Positions 43,873-55,594 of a stretch of 64,000 bases of DNA are shown here, one piece after another. The notes beneath the pieces are model-generated. The model had not been told where the DNA came from. It saw only the letters and a list, made by a program, of their open reading frames with translations, and did no database searches. The translations under genes and the position numbers were made by a program. The stretch is from Blasia pusilla (taxonomy: Eukaryota > Marchantiophyta > Marchantiopsida > Blasiales), in the NCBI GenBank assembly GCA_050084515.1, contig CM114271.1, positions 7,874,001-7,938,000 on the forward strand. Direction: 5' to 3'. The first letter of the stretch is position 1. Every line of letters starts with the position of its first letter.

Positions 43873-44835
43873 CGGCTCTCATACACAGACATGTCTAAGA
43901 TCCATCTACATATGAATCCTAACATCTCTACACATGAACGACTGGACAACCCCAATATAAAGTTGAATATGAATTATAAACTCTGATGAAATCTGCAATC
44001 AACCGTGCTTCATCCAAACAACGATATTCATGAATCGGATACACACGCTTGCAATAGTAAGAGAAAGTGTAAACAAGGACTCCCAAAATGTGTGTGATCT
44101 TCCATTATTGATCACTCCTAGCCCAACCTTCGAGAGAGAACCTAGGCTCAATACATGCAAGTTGCATTGTATCATGGATCCCGACACGGATCTACGATCC
44201 TGAGGAAGATGAGCTCCAAATGAGGTTCATCCGAGGTATATCCCCTCTAGGCATCTCCATGGATGACCTGTACACAAAGGTCACCTCCCTCCTAGCAAAT
44301 CACTACCAACGTGTAGTACATAGAATACTAACTCCCTAATAACTACACATGTGGCCCCCTCATGAGACCAACTACCAACTAATCCACGATCCTATAGATC
44401 CAAGTGGATCCATATATGGCTAGGAAGGTCAACCTCTCCAAGGTTGCCACTCCTCATAAAGGGAAGGGTGACCTACACTCGTAGGTCGCCTCCTAAGAGC
44501 ATGTCACATATGACCTCTCAAAATAGGGAAGTACAAGACCCCTCTAAGGCCTCAATACTATCTTGCCCTACACCTCATCTACCATGATAGTTTTCATGCG
44601 AATACACATCGCTGCCAACATACATTGGTTGTCATACACACACATGTCTAAGATCCATCTACATATGAATTCTAACATCTCTACACATGAACGCCTAGAC
44701 AACTTCAATCGCCCCCCTAACTGGTGGTTAGGTCCCTCTAACTCCAGATAGCCTACAAAACAAGTCAAAATGCTATGCACCTTTTTGGTGCTAAGATCAA
44801 GAGGTCGGGTGCTATGTCGCCCCATCACCTCTTGA
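43873..44835. other. Unidentified sequence with a ~100-bp direct repeat
   Basis: A block with TCTAAGATCCATCTACATATG is present near 43.85-43.94 kb and again near 44.59-44.70 kb. The last ~130 bp (44.70-44.83 kb) resemble the 3' non-coding end of Gypsy copy 1 (8.59-8.73 kb), sharing TGGTTAGGTCCCTCTAACTC. It may be a remnant of a related LTR element. No coding region is recognised. Confidence 0.45.
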
Positions 44836-45850
44836 TAACTCTTGCTGTATATACTTTGAAGCTTTCTCATTCTTGATGGAATAGTAAAGAATTCCCTTCC
44901 TTCATTCGGATGTGTGGCGTGTATTCATGAATCATCTTATTGGGTATGCAGAGCAAGGAGTAGATCGGGAGAGCACTATCACCACTAGAATAATCAACAA
45001 CAAGTTGTCATAAATCTGTTCGATAGAGAGTAGCCTGCCAAGACAGATTGAATTCCGAAAGTAGGAGAAGCCATCTTCTTGTTGAGATCTCTATGAGGTT
45101 CTTTGGTGTTGAGTGAGGATCTACCTGGGCGTGAATTCAATTCCACTGGCGAGAATCGAGGAAAGAAATTTTGGTACTAATGAAAAGAATAATACAATGA
45201 TAACCGATTGAATCCGAACTGTATACACTTAATTACAACTATTGCAAGATAAACGCCAACTTAAACTCTCTTTTCAGATATTCGTGATCTTCTTGGGGAT
45301 CGAACTCATTAAATTACCATAAAAAGATCAATTATTATAACTCTAGGACATTACAACTACTCCCTTGCTCGGACCATTCCTACAGCATGAGGACTTCGTG
45401 AGAGAATGATGATAGTAACTAGGTTGATGGTCTTTAAATATTCTTCGAGATAGTAGTAGTCCTAAAGATCTGAAGCGCCTCTTGTAAATCTAGTACCTAT
45501 TGGGATCTTGTAACTACTTTGATCTACGGTTCTTTGAAGTTTTCGTATGATTCCGCTGGTTGTAACTGTCCTACCTTTCTATCTGCTTCAGAAAGTCACG
45601 TCTCTTCCTAGTCTAACTACTCTAATGGTGTGCCGCTTGAAATCACGATAGTCTTATCTTCACTGCAAAGTCAGAACCTCTTCTTCTTCCTTTGAGGACG
45701 AAGCTCTTCCTCTTTGTGTGAGGACAAAGCGTTGCATTCGTCACGCTTATCCCAAGTGCTTCGTTCTTCCTTCTTTGTTCTTCCGCGAAGCATTGCTGCT
45801 TCGTCTTGGTGCTTCAGTGAAGAGAAAAATACTTCTATGTCACGTCTTTT
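44836..45850. repeat. Rearranged copy of the solo-LTR family
   Basis: 44.84-45.357 kb matches the 3' half of the 5.18-6.45 kb LTR in direct orientation and ends in ACATTACA. 45.36-45.85 kb matches the 5' half in inverse orientation, starting at CCTTGCTCGGACCATTCC. The LTR has thus been broken and one half inverted. Confidence 0.75.
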
Positions 45851-45869
45851 AGGATAGATTGGTGAGATG

Positions 45870-47800
45870 TAGTAGAGCCCCTTTGTGAGTAGTGGAAGAC
45901 AGGCTCAGTAGGTCGAGGATGACCTGCTGAGGCCCTGGGAAACTTGAAAGGGCAGGTTTCCCCTTCATTTCGGCTCATTTGGAGCCATATTGAGCAACTT
46001 ACTATTTTAGGCAAGTACCATTTTGAGTATATGATCGACTTTCTATTTTTTGTAAGTGGCCCTTGACCTCCTACATCAGGTCAAGAGCCAAGGAGGTGAC
46101 TTGGGAGAATAGGTTATCATGGAGAGATTTTGAGAGAGGGGAGGGGTATACCTCAAGGAGAGAGAGCTTGAGAGCTCATTCTCTCTTTGTTGAACCTCTT
46201 GGCATGAGGCCGCAAAACTATGGTCCCTTGCCTTGTGAGTGTAACCCAAGCCTCTCATTAGGAGAGTGATTTTGGTTTGAAATGAAAGAGAGTGTACACC
46301 TTTGAGAGCTATGGTTTGAGATGGTGTAGAGAGAGATTGGATCTTACTTTACAAAGAGAGAATGAGAGAATGAGAAAGTGAGAGAGCTTCATGGGGGAGC
46401 TCGCTGGTCACTCCCTGTTTTTGCAGGTTGGGGACCGTGTTCCCCATTCAGCGGCTCATGGGAGTGCTCACCGGAGCAAGGGCTGCTTTGATAGTCCTTT
46501 ACATTTGCCGATTTTTCGTGTGGAAGAGTGGCGCGCAAAAGCGCTGCCCAATTTCTGATAGGGATTAATTATGGGGGCGGGTTGCCCCATACTAATGCTC
46601 TCAAGAGCATCATATAGCTTTTTGATTTGTATTTTTATAGGTTTTACATTTTTGTTGGGAGAAATCAGCGCGGAAGCGCTGCCAAATTTTGTGTAGGAGA
46701 AAGAGATATAGGGCTTTACAATAGTCCCCTTCAGTTTTTACAGGAATTTTTAATTCCAAATATTTTTTGATGTTGTTGTGGATCATGAAGTTGTGCACAC
46801 TGTGCCACAAACAGTGCATAATTTGGAGTTGCGAGTAAAAAGTTATGGTCAATCTTGCAAAACTGCCATTGCTAGGCAATTTTTAGGGTTAAATTGTTCA
46901 AACCCTAAATCAGCCGCCACGCCGGCGGCGGCCGTCGCCATCATAGTCACTGTCACCTGTCAACGGTCAACCATCACCATCAACAGTCCGTCATCACCAT
47001 CAATAGTCCACCGTCCATCGACCACCGTCGGCCGTTGTCCACCCTTTGGTTGCCATTGCCGCCATTACAGAGTGGAGGGTCTTCCACGACGTTTGTTGAT
47101 TCTCTGACTTGCATCGCCACCACGTACTTTGTTTTGGACGCCAACTTCATCAAAGTTTCATCGTCAAGCACTAACGGAAAATGACCTCTAGTTATGGTGT
47201 TTGAGTTTTGATTTCATGGTGCTATGTTATGATTGGTAGCTGCTCGACGACGATCGAGTACCGTGCCGTGACGCCTGTAGCCGCAACGCGCCGCCGATTG
47301 CCGTGCCGTGCCGTGCCGCTTATGGCCGCACCGCACCATCTCGATCACGGAGTCGCACCGTCATTGTGGAGGATAGTGTGGATTTATTGTTGATTAAGGA
47401 GGGTATGCCATAGAGTGCCGCATCCCACCATCGAGGGCCGTGCCGTTTGTAGCCGTTCGGTGCCGCCTGGAACGCCGCACTGTTCTGTTGGAACTGCACT
47501 GTCTATCGAGGAGTTTTGAGCAGCGTTAGTATGGGAGGAGTACGACCTGCTGATTGGAGGAGTTGTCTCCATGATCGAGTTGGGGTTGAGATTTGCAGTT
47601 GCTGAGGAGCGACATCGACATGTGTTCAGGTTACCCATTTTGGTCCTTTACCCTGCACGCATGAGGGATGTCTGGAGTTGAGGGTAGGTTGTCAATGAGA
47701 TGATAGCCTGGTCGATTTTCTGCACCATGCCGCTTGTTGCCGCACGTTACACGTCTCGGGGAGGGAGAGTGTAGATCGAGTGCCGCATGTTTGGGATGAG
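45870..47800 (+). repeat. Gypsy copy 2: 5' non-coding / LTR-like region
   Basis: Aligns in reverse to 16.79-15.2 kb of copy 1, sharing a GGGGAGGGGTATACCTCAAG segment and a GAAATCAGCGCGGAAGCGC segment. The GC-rich part at 46.91-47.5 kb has many CCGCCG/GCCGTGCC words. No protein gene and no confident LTR ends were found. Confidence 0.6.
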
Positions 47801-47854
47801 TGATTGAGGGATTACTCGCGAGGTTGAGAGTGATCGTGTGAGGGGGGCACGAGG

Positions 47855-49110
47855 GCCATTACGGCGTCCTTTCAGGATTTTGAGAGGCGAGGTAGAGGAC
47901 CTAAGAGTAGCTCTGGAGGGTTTACCCGGAGTGGTGCGAGGTTTTGAGGGTCTCCACGTGAGAGACAAACTCGATCTCCTTCTGTGTTGTCTTCAGACAA
48001 GGGGGAGCATATAGAGAAGTTTGTGAGCACATCGCCACACATTGTGAGTGGTCCTACTAGTTGGGCGTACGAGATGGACGATCAAGGTAGAGGACCGCGT
48101 AGGTTTTCACGTGCAGTAGGCACGATTGAGTTGCACGATTTCATAGCAGAGTTTAGGAGTTGGTGCGACTCCCAGCGGGCCAAGAACTCTAGAGAGTTCA
48201 ACCCGTTTATAGCATGAAACAGTATGTTCCAGCATTTAGAGGGGGCGCCCATGGACGATTACCATACGTTCTCTCAGAGATATGCACGTGAGATGGAGGC
48301 GTGGAGGCTCTACTATGACCCACATTATGTGTCATGGATGGAGCCGTTCCCAGACGAGGAGGAGGAGTCAGGAGAGGTAACTTCCTCTTCCACTAGTGAC
48401 GTTGTAGGAGGGGTCACTCACACGGGAGCAGTTGCACCGTCTAGTCAGGTTCGTCCCAGGTTCAACCCTGTGGTTGAGTTCTTTGCTGAGTTGAGGGCGA
48501 GCTACCAAGGGGTACGGACGGAGAAGTTGAGGAGCATCCATGACTTCCAGAGGCGCCCGGGTGAGAGTTTGCGTGAGGCTTACACTCGCTTGTGCCGGTT
48601 GATCAACGTCACTCAGGGGGTGAATGGGGCTCAGGCTATCTAGTCATGGTACGCAATGCTGGACCGGACCCTGCGGACACGGGTGCGGGAGGGGGTGCTC
48701 CTTATGAACACCTCCCCTATGTTGAGAGATGCTCTACGGAGGAGAGTGTAGCCACCATGGGTTCTGGGCGAGAGTAGTCACGATTGCCTGCACTACCTGT
48801 GCAGCAACGTGGACTCCGAGATAGTTTGACTGTGGCACCACGAGCTCAGGGAGGATACCGGGGGGCTGTGCCACAGAGACCTGCGCCTTCATATGCGGCT
48901 CAGCAGCAGCTGCCTACTATTACTTGTTGGTCATGTGGTGAAGCCCATCATTAGCACGATTGCACTCGTCAAGGTCATGGACATATGCCTCAACATGGAG
49001 GAGGAGATGGTGTTGCACCAGGAGGTTATCAGTGTGACTATTTTTCAGAGGTATGGTCGTACACGTGCCATTTGTTTCAGTTTGCATCCTGAGTTACGTC
49101 CGGACTAAAG
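47855..49110 (+). pseudogene. Gypsy copy 2: Gag with zinc knuckle
   Basis: The shared opening GGFTRSGAR-type sequence is followed by frames at 47,984-48,217 and 48,224-48,643 that belong to one frame split by a TGA. They read IAEFRSWCDSQRAKNSREF, MFQHLEGAPMDDYHTFSQRY and LRSIHDFQRRPGESLREAYTRL, the pattern of a Ty3 Gag core (strong helix-rich similarity). A CWSCGEAHH-stop-HDC zinc knuckle is at about 48.93-48.97 kb. Gag packages the RNA into particles. Stops make it inactive. Confidence 0.82.
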
Positions 49111-49828
49111 GCCAGAGAGGGCACTAGAGCGAGTAGCCGGTCCGGGTGGGCCTAGAGATTGTGCACCATGTGCTCCTGTTGGGGGACAAGAAGCTGGAGT
49201 TTCCCGACAGGATGGTGGAGTTGCCCGTGGAGGACGTAGAGTACCATCACCTAGACGCACCGAGGAAGACGCCAGACGTGAGGCTGGGATGGCTGCTCAG
49301 ATACAGCAACTACAGGAGCAGATTGCTGTTATGACATTGAGGTTACCCAATGTCGGATCCGTGGCATCAACATCATATGGAGCAGCCAGAGATCTGGAGG
49401 ATCCTGGTTGGATATGCGGGGTTGCCCAAATGGAGACAGCCGCAGTTGTGACGCGTGGAGCAGCCGCAGAGTTGGATCCACAGCGAGGGGAAGCCAGGAA
49501 AAAGACTAGGCTTCCTCAGTCTTTCACGTTGTCCGAGGCGATGAGGACCCCATCGATGGGTCCTGATCAGAGTTCCTAGAGAGTTGGTGATGTTGTTGGT
49601 GTGCAGGAACAAAGGGCGATGGGAGAAAAGAGTGCGACGACTCCTATTGTTGATGCTGAGGAGGGACATGTGTTAAGCACGTTGTTGGGGGCGGCCGCCG
49701 TCCTATACCGCACTCCTTTATTTTCAGCTTCCGATGTTATGAGGTTGGGGGGTACGCCCGTCGAGGCTTTTTGGCTGGCCGCTTCACTATATGAACGCGG
49801 AGTTGGAGTTCTTGTATAACGTTTAGAG

Positions 49829-50414
49829 GTGATTGCAGAGGAGATGATGGACCTGTCCTTGGAGCGGATGCTCGGGCCGTCCACATCATATTCATGGCAG
49901 GTTGCGGCTGCTAGGATGGCGGAGATGCCCGCTAGACCCGCGATAGAGCGTGCCATGGCTTCTCTTGGTGTTGTGTTGTTGGATAACCAAGGAGAGGTCT
50001 TCCAGTTGATGAGTCCCGGAGGTAAAGCTTTTATTCCGCAGCGCGTCTTGTTGGATTCAGAGCGCACAACCACTGATGTTGGGGAAAGCATCATTCAGAG
50101 GATTGGGCTTGACGAGAGCCGATGTGGAGCGTTGTCCATTCCGGATACAGACATCCTTGGGTGGAGTGAGTACCACACAGTATATCACCCGACAACATGT
50201 CGTGGTGAGGATTCGCCCGGTACATCCTACAGATGAGTCCGTGGTGCGAGCCAAGGCGATAGTGACTGATGCAGAGTCCTACGACGTCTTGGTTGGTGGA
50301 GCAGTGTTATACCCAAGGAGTTTCCTCTGGATTACTGGGAGGAGTCAGCGTCCTACAGATCAGGATGGCAGTCAGGTGATGGGCGCCTTAGCTTATTACC
50401 CGTTTGATTCATAG
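49829..50414 (+). pseudogene. Gypsy copy 2: aspartic protease
   Basis: VVLLDNQGEVFQLMSPGG leads to a VLLDS stretch near 50.05 kb, where a change alters the G of the D-S-G triad kept in copy 1 and the frame shifts. In the neighbouring frame LGKASFRGLGLTRADVERC and ESYDVLVGGAVLYPRSF complete the fold. Broken. Confidence 0.78.
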
Positions 50415-50419
50415 GTGTA

Positions 50420-51720
50420 GTGATTGAGCAACGGCCAGGAGAGATGGCGACCTTAGCAACATTTAGCAGTGCCATCACTTGGCCTAGTGATTTGATTGAG
50501 GGACATGTCCATGCAGAGGATATTCCTTTTCTTAACATTTCTATGGAGAGAGGCGTTATGGTAGCCGCATCATTCCGTGGAGGAGAGGTGCCGATGTGGG
50601 GCTTGACTAAGGAGCTTCGACGATTGGCAGATGAGCACGTGCAGACCGCGTGGAGCGAGGCATTTTCAGTGGAGCGTGACGGGTCTGAGGAACCCGATGT
50701 AGCAAGGAGTGATACGATGATACCCTTGGATATCACACCCATTGTGTGGTGTATCTCGGAGGAGGCTATTCGAGTGTTAGATCTCTTTGGAGGGATTAGC
50801 ATCGGGTTAGCTGTTTTTTTGCAGGTATAAGTGCGCGTACAACAATACCTGTATGTGGAGAGTGATGATGTTGCGAGGCGCGTCTCACTACAATATGTGG
50901 TGCGGTTACGCCTTCGTTTTCCCGACTTATTGTCTGCGTCCGCGATACAAGGGTACTAGAGTTCCCTATCGAGGGATATTTCGTTGCTGGGGGCAGAGGA
51001 CTTAGACCGGTTAGGCACCATTGATTTGGTCATTGCCGATTGGCCATGTCAAGGCCAATTGAGTGCTGGATGAGGCAGCGGGTTGGCTGACACTCGATCC
51101 AGGTTGTTTTGGGAGATGTTGAGGGTCTTACGGCAGTTGTAGGAGCACTAGTCTCGTTCTCCAGCCTACATTTTGGAGAATGTGCCGATCTTAGGAGACT
51201 TCAGATCACGGGTGGTGACGAGTGCTCATCAAGTGCATGCCTAGATTGGCCCAGCATTGTTCTTGGATGCGGCGAGTGTAGGTTCTAGAGCCCATCGCCC
51301 GCGTCTATGGTGGACCAACTTGGTGGCCCATGCGGTATTATGGAGGGCGTATGCGAGAGTGGAGTGCCCCTCCCATTTGTTAGTGGATTCCATTCAGGAT
51401 CCAAGTTGTCGCTCACAAGCAATGAGGCACGATGATCGACCACCGTTGATTGTGGTCAACAGGGTAGGCAAGCCACGGGCAGCCTTTCCCACGTTTGTGA
51501 GTTTTCCCGCTTCCTATGCATACAAAGAGGCCAGTCCTGGCTTGGTTTGGGATGACCACGTTCAAAGTTTGGTGGAGCCCAACGCCGACAAGAGAGAGGG
51601 GGCGATGGGATTTCCCATAGGAGTGACGGCAGTACCGTCAGTTTCAAAGGCATCATGACGCCATGTCTTGGGTCAGGCGATGGACCTGAATTGCTTGACA
51701 TGGATCTTCAGCTTGGGAGT
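50420..51720 (+). pseudogene. Gypsy copy 2: C5-cytosine DNA methyltransferase domain
   Basis: One reading frame, broken only by stops, carries all hallmarks in canonical order. Motif I is VLDLFGGISIGLAVF (50,774 onward). Motif II-like is YVESDDVARR. Motif IV is DLVIADWPCQGQL, with catalytic Cys at about 51,047. Motif VI is AYILENVPILGD (ENV at 51,175-51,183). Motif VIII-like is GSRAHRPRLWWTN (51,282-51,320). The later part has AAFPTFVSFPASY and a MGFPIGVTAVPS block, then motif X-like LGQAMDLNCLTWIFSL at about 51.67-51.72 kb. No BAH, chromo or UBA module is seen. The 50.42-50.75 kb part is a linker shared with copy 1. The domain would transfer a methyl group from SAM to cytosine C5. Confidence 0.9.
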
Positions 51721-52057
51721 GGCTCAGCAGCGGCGGATGAGATCGCCACAGATCACAGTGGTTACGTTCGTAAGCCCCATGCTTACTGAGAGGGTGGAGG
51801 CAGTGGCTGGGGTCAAGACCCGAGTAGATCGACAAACCATGCGAGATCGGGAGAGACACCCTTAGACTTCTTGGGATGTTTTGCAGGTACGTCAGGAGAT
51901 GATAGCCATAGCATCAAGCGTGGTTCCGCGCACTGCATGTGGAGGAGATCAGAGTTTGCACTTAGCTGTAGGAGAGCGGTCGAGTGTCGTTGTTTGAGAC
52001 GGGGTTGCACCATAGCAACCACCGATATCCGCGCCGGAGAGTCCTACCGTAGTCACG

Positions 52058-52860
52058 ATGGAGACTTGGGAGCCAGATATGGGCCTTAAGTTGATTGGAG
52101 GAGAGCGGCACCGAATACATCAGTTCCTAAGGAGTTATAGGAGATGCTTTGCGTTTAGCATGGAGGATTTTGGTACGCTGAAGGGACCAGGGATCTGCAT
52201 TGAGTTTTCGAGTGATACGCCGATCTTTCGACGACCCTACAGGTACAGTGATATGGAGAGGGCTCTGATTCAGAGTAAGAGCCAGGACTTAGTTGGAGCA
52301 CGACTAGTGGAGATGTCGCATGGGGAGTATGCATCTGCCATTGTCCCGCCCGCCAAGAAGGATGTGCATGGCAAGTGGACGGATAGATGGATGTGTGGGG
52401 ATTACCGACCTATCAATCGGCAGACGAAGTCCGATAGGTATGCCATGCCCACCCCTGAGGAGATCTTTGATGCGATTGATCACGCAAAGGTCTTCAGTTT
52501 ATTGGATTTGCAAGTCGGATACCATCAGCTGCCTATCAAATTGGAGGACAGGCAAAAGACGGCATTTTGGGGCATCGATTCTCACGGGAAGGATTGTTTG
52601 TATCAATGGCAGTTCTTACCATTTGGGTTGAAGAATGCCTTGGATGAGTTTCAGAGGGTCATGGATAGGATCTTGGTTGGTTTGGATTTTGGTAGGTATT
52701 ATATTGATGACATCGTAGTCTTTAGCGCCGCGGTTGAGGAGCATGAGCGACATCTAGTGAAGGTGTTTTGACGATTGCAATTACATGGGCTGAAGCTACA
52801 TCCAGGCAAGTGCAAGTTCTTTTACAACTAGATTGAGTACTTGGGTCATAGGATATACCC
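52058..52860 (+). pseudogene. Gypsy copy 2: reverse transcriptase
   Basis: The best preserved RT in the Gypsy copies. A 237-codon frame contains FRRPYRYSDMERALI, MCGDYRPINRQTKSD, FSLLDLQVGYHQLPI, FLPFGLKNALDEFQRVMD and YYIDDIVVFSAAVEEH (YxDD near 52.70 kb). A TGA follows LVKVF, after which the frame continues with LHGLKLHPGKCKFF and a TAG before IEYLGHRIYP. Confidence 0.92.
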
Positions 52861-53635
52861 ATGGGGCCTTGGTGTTCAACAGACAAAGGTAGAGGCTATC
52901 TCACGCATTCCACGCCCTACATATGTGAGCCGTGTTCGCGCATTCATGGGATTGGCGAACTTCTATCGGCGGTACGTCAAGGGATTCAGTTCGATTGCAA
53001 AGCCGCTGACCTTGCTAACCAAGGTGGATCACAAGTGGCACTGGGGGCATTTCAATTGCTCAAGGACACGTTGACGTCTGCGCCCATCTTGAGGAGACCG
53101 ATTAGGGGGCGTCCTTTCCAGTCGCACACAGATTGGAGCATGTTGGGGCTTGGAGCGGTGCTCACCCAGCATGATGATGAGGATAGAGAGTTTGTGGTGG
53201 CTTACGCTAGCCACTCGAACAACACTGCAGAGGCGAAGTACAACTTATATGAGGGTGAGTGCTTGGCTGCAGTGTGGGCTGTCATGCATTTCAGGTGTTA
53301 CTTATCCGGAAACCCCTTTACCATCATCATTGATCACCAACCACTGAAGTGGTTGATGGTGTCCAACAAGCTTACAAGGAAGCTTGCAAGATGGGCTTTG
53401 TTGTTGCACGAGTATGATTTTCAGGTGGTACATAGACCTAGGATGCTCAACCAGGATGCAGATGGGTTAAGTCATAACCCATGCCCGAGTCACCGAGATG
53501 CAACTGGAGCTCGATGGCATGGAGAGAGTGATGAAGAGTCAGTGCCAGGATGGCACGCGTCAGCCTATTTAGGCATGTTGGCTATGGAGAGCCAGAGTGT
53601 GGAGACTTCGATGGCGAGATCTAGTGGAGAGTCCT
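52861..53635 (+). pseudogene. Gypsy copy 2: RT connection and RNase H
   Basis: AFMGLANFYRRYVKGF (near 52.95 kb) is the RT tail. After a frameshift, SHTDWSMLGLGAVLTQHDD, VAYASHSNNTAEAKY, YEGECLAAVWAV and IIDHQPLKWLM give the Ty3 RNase H blocks. VVHRPRMLNQDADGLSHNP is its usual C-terminal segment. The apparent end (ESL and TGA at 53.64 kb) is created by the solo LTR insertion. Confidence 0.9.
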
Positions 53636-54852
53636 TGTGATACCCACAATTTTGTACTCTTGAAGAATATATCTTTTTATTCAACGAAGACTCTTGTATA
53701 TTATGATTTTGATTATGATTATTTATTATTATGAGGAAGAATGAGTGAATCATGAAGCTCCTGGGACAAGGTAGAGAGATGGAAGATCAAGGATTTGCCT
53801 TAGAGGAGAGGAAAACGCAATAACGAAGTCCCAAGACTCAGAACGAAGATGTACGAAGCTCAATGAAGATGTACGAAGCTCTGTCTATGAAGTGCTTCGC
53901 TACATAACGAAGCATCACGAAGAAAAGAAGAAAGAAGTACTTCGCTCTTGTACGAAGCACGAAGCACCAGAAATAAGAACGAAGCATGGAGTACTTCGTC
54001 CTCATGAAGTCCAGCGAAGCGAAGCTAAGAAGGACTGTGATTTCAAGCCACACAAGTTAGAACAATTAAACTAGGAAAGGGCGCGACCCTTTGTATCAAA
54101 TTGGTAGTTAGAACAGTTTTGTACGGCGGATTCACAGGGATCGTAGGAAAAGCTAAGAGAACCATAGATCTAGGTAGTTAGAAATAGTGAAGAGACACTA
54201 GCTTCATCAAGAACTTTTTTAATCTTTGGATCACTTCCACTCCAGCGAATATTTAGGAAGCAAAGCAGAAGCCATAATCATCATTCTCTTACGAAGTCCT
54301 TATGTTGTAGGAATGGTCCGAGCAAGAGAGTAGTACCCTCTCGAGCTTGTATACACTTTGAAGCTTTCTCGTTCTTGATGGAGTAGTAAAACAATCATTC
54401 ATTCATTCATTCTGATGTGCGATGCTTATGTCTGAGTATTCTTTTTGGGTCTACAGAGTGAAGGGTGAATCAGGCGAACCTTTCTCATCAGTGAAATAAT
54501 CAACATGAGTTGTAGGAAATCTGTTTGACAGAGAGTAACCTGCCGAGACGGATTGAGTTCCAAAAGTAGGAGAAGTCAGCTTTTGTGTTGAGGTCTCTGT
54601 GAGGTTTCTTAATGTCGAGAGGAAAATCTACCTGAACATGCTGTCAATTCCACTAGACAAAATGGAGAAAAGATCCTTTGGTACTAAGAAAGATCAGAAG
54701 ATATTGATAAGACATTGAATGTAACTCATCCATAGTTAAATACAGCTATTACAACATAATTGTATTTCCGAACTCTCTTTTCATCAAACAATGATCCTCT
54801 TGGGGATCGAACTTATTAAACGACTATAAAATAGAAACACTTGTACATTACA
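53636..54852. mobile_element. Solo LTR with target duplication GTCCT, inserted in Gypsy copy 2
   Basis: 1,217 bp, TGTGATACCC to GTACATTACA, same family as 5,178-6,446. GTCCT at 53,631-53,635 is repeated at 54,853-54,857. Removing it joins GGCGAGTCCT-type Gypsy sequence to TGGATCCTGG, matching the uninterrupted reading in copy 1. About ten ACGAAGC/GCTTCGT motifs lie at 53.82-54.02 kb. Confidence 0.92.
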
Positions 54853-55594
54853 GTCCTTGGATCCTGGGGCCAATGAGGAGACCATAGGTGGTCGAGATAT
54901 TCATGATGCCATGTGCGATGATCTCACACATGTCCATCATGAAGTCTGTGATGAAGAACCCGACACCCTTCATACCTCTATTGTTGTCCGCCTGGGTGTT
55001 GCACATCTTTCCAAACCATCCATAGTGTGGTACATGGGGTATCTCCATTAACTTGGTTTCCCAAGTTTCATGACCACCCCATATATGTATTTGATTTTTC
55101 AGTAGAACTTCAGCAACCTCCAACTGCTTCATTGGATGGGTCAATCCACAAAAGTTCCAGGTACCCAAACCGAGGCTTGTCACTAAGTGGGTTGGGGGTC
55201 GGCGAGCATGCTTTTGGCATAGGTGTGGCTGCTTGGAACATGGGACCTCTTCATGTGCAGACTCTTCATCACTGGTTCCTTGGAGAGCACTAAAGATATT
55301 AGGTGTGTAGATCACTAGCGGTTTTGTGGAGATGGGCCTTTCCTTCAAGTTGGAACCACCCTCGACTACCATAGCCCTCCAATTGTAGGCACATCTCAAT
55401 TCTTGAGATAATTGGTTTTTGTGGCAAGCCAAATATTGGCCTCCTCTGCCCTTGATAGATACCTTGAAGATACATTGCCGGCCATTCATCATCTGAGTAA
55501 CCCTAGCTGTAGCCAGGAATTCAAAGCCCAAAGCTACACACATGATCTTAAATGAGACAAAGTCTACTGTGGGACATACATAAAAAATGATCAA
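54848..55594 (-). pseudogene. LINE copy 2: 5' part of ORF with start of endonuclease
   Basis: A 248-codon frame of which the last ~20 codons lie outside the LINE. FVSFKIMCVALGFEF and CIFKVSIKGRGG correspond to 1.02-1.13 kb in copy 1. LGTWNFCGLTHPMKQLEVAEVLL is the first endonuclease block (Asn of the WNxxGL motif), followed by GGHETWETKLMEIPHVPHY (catalytic Glu region). It ends where the permutation point lies. Confidence 0.8.

Larger units (their letters stand above)
45870..54907 (+). mobile_element. Ty3/gypsy retrotransposon copy 2 carrying a DNA methyltransferase, truncated before integrase
   Basis: Plus-strand relative of the 8.6-16.8 kb element. Order: LTR-like leader (45.87-47.8 kb), Gag (47.86-49.1 kb), protease (49.83-50.4 kb), C5-DNA methyltransferase (50.7-51.72 kb), RT (52.06-52.85 kb), RNase H (52.86-53.6 kb). 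A solo LTR interrupts at 53,636-54,852. The polyprotein then continues for about 50 bases (NEETIGGRDIHD) before LINE copy 2. Integrase and PHD parts are absent. Stops and frameshifts are frequent, many of them TAG or TGA in place of expected CAG, CGA or TGG codons. Confidence 0.9.

Noticed and set aside
50420-51720. The Gypsy methyltransferase as a host DRM or CMT gene fragment hit by the element
   Set aside because: It occurs at the same position in both Gypsy copies, in frame with protease and RT. Motif order is not permuted as in DRM, and no chromodomain or BAH domain as in CMT or MET1 is seen.
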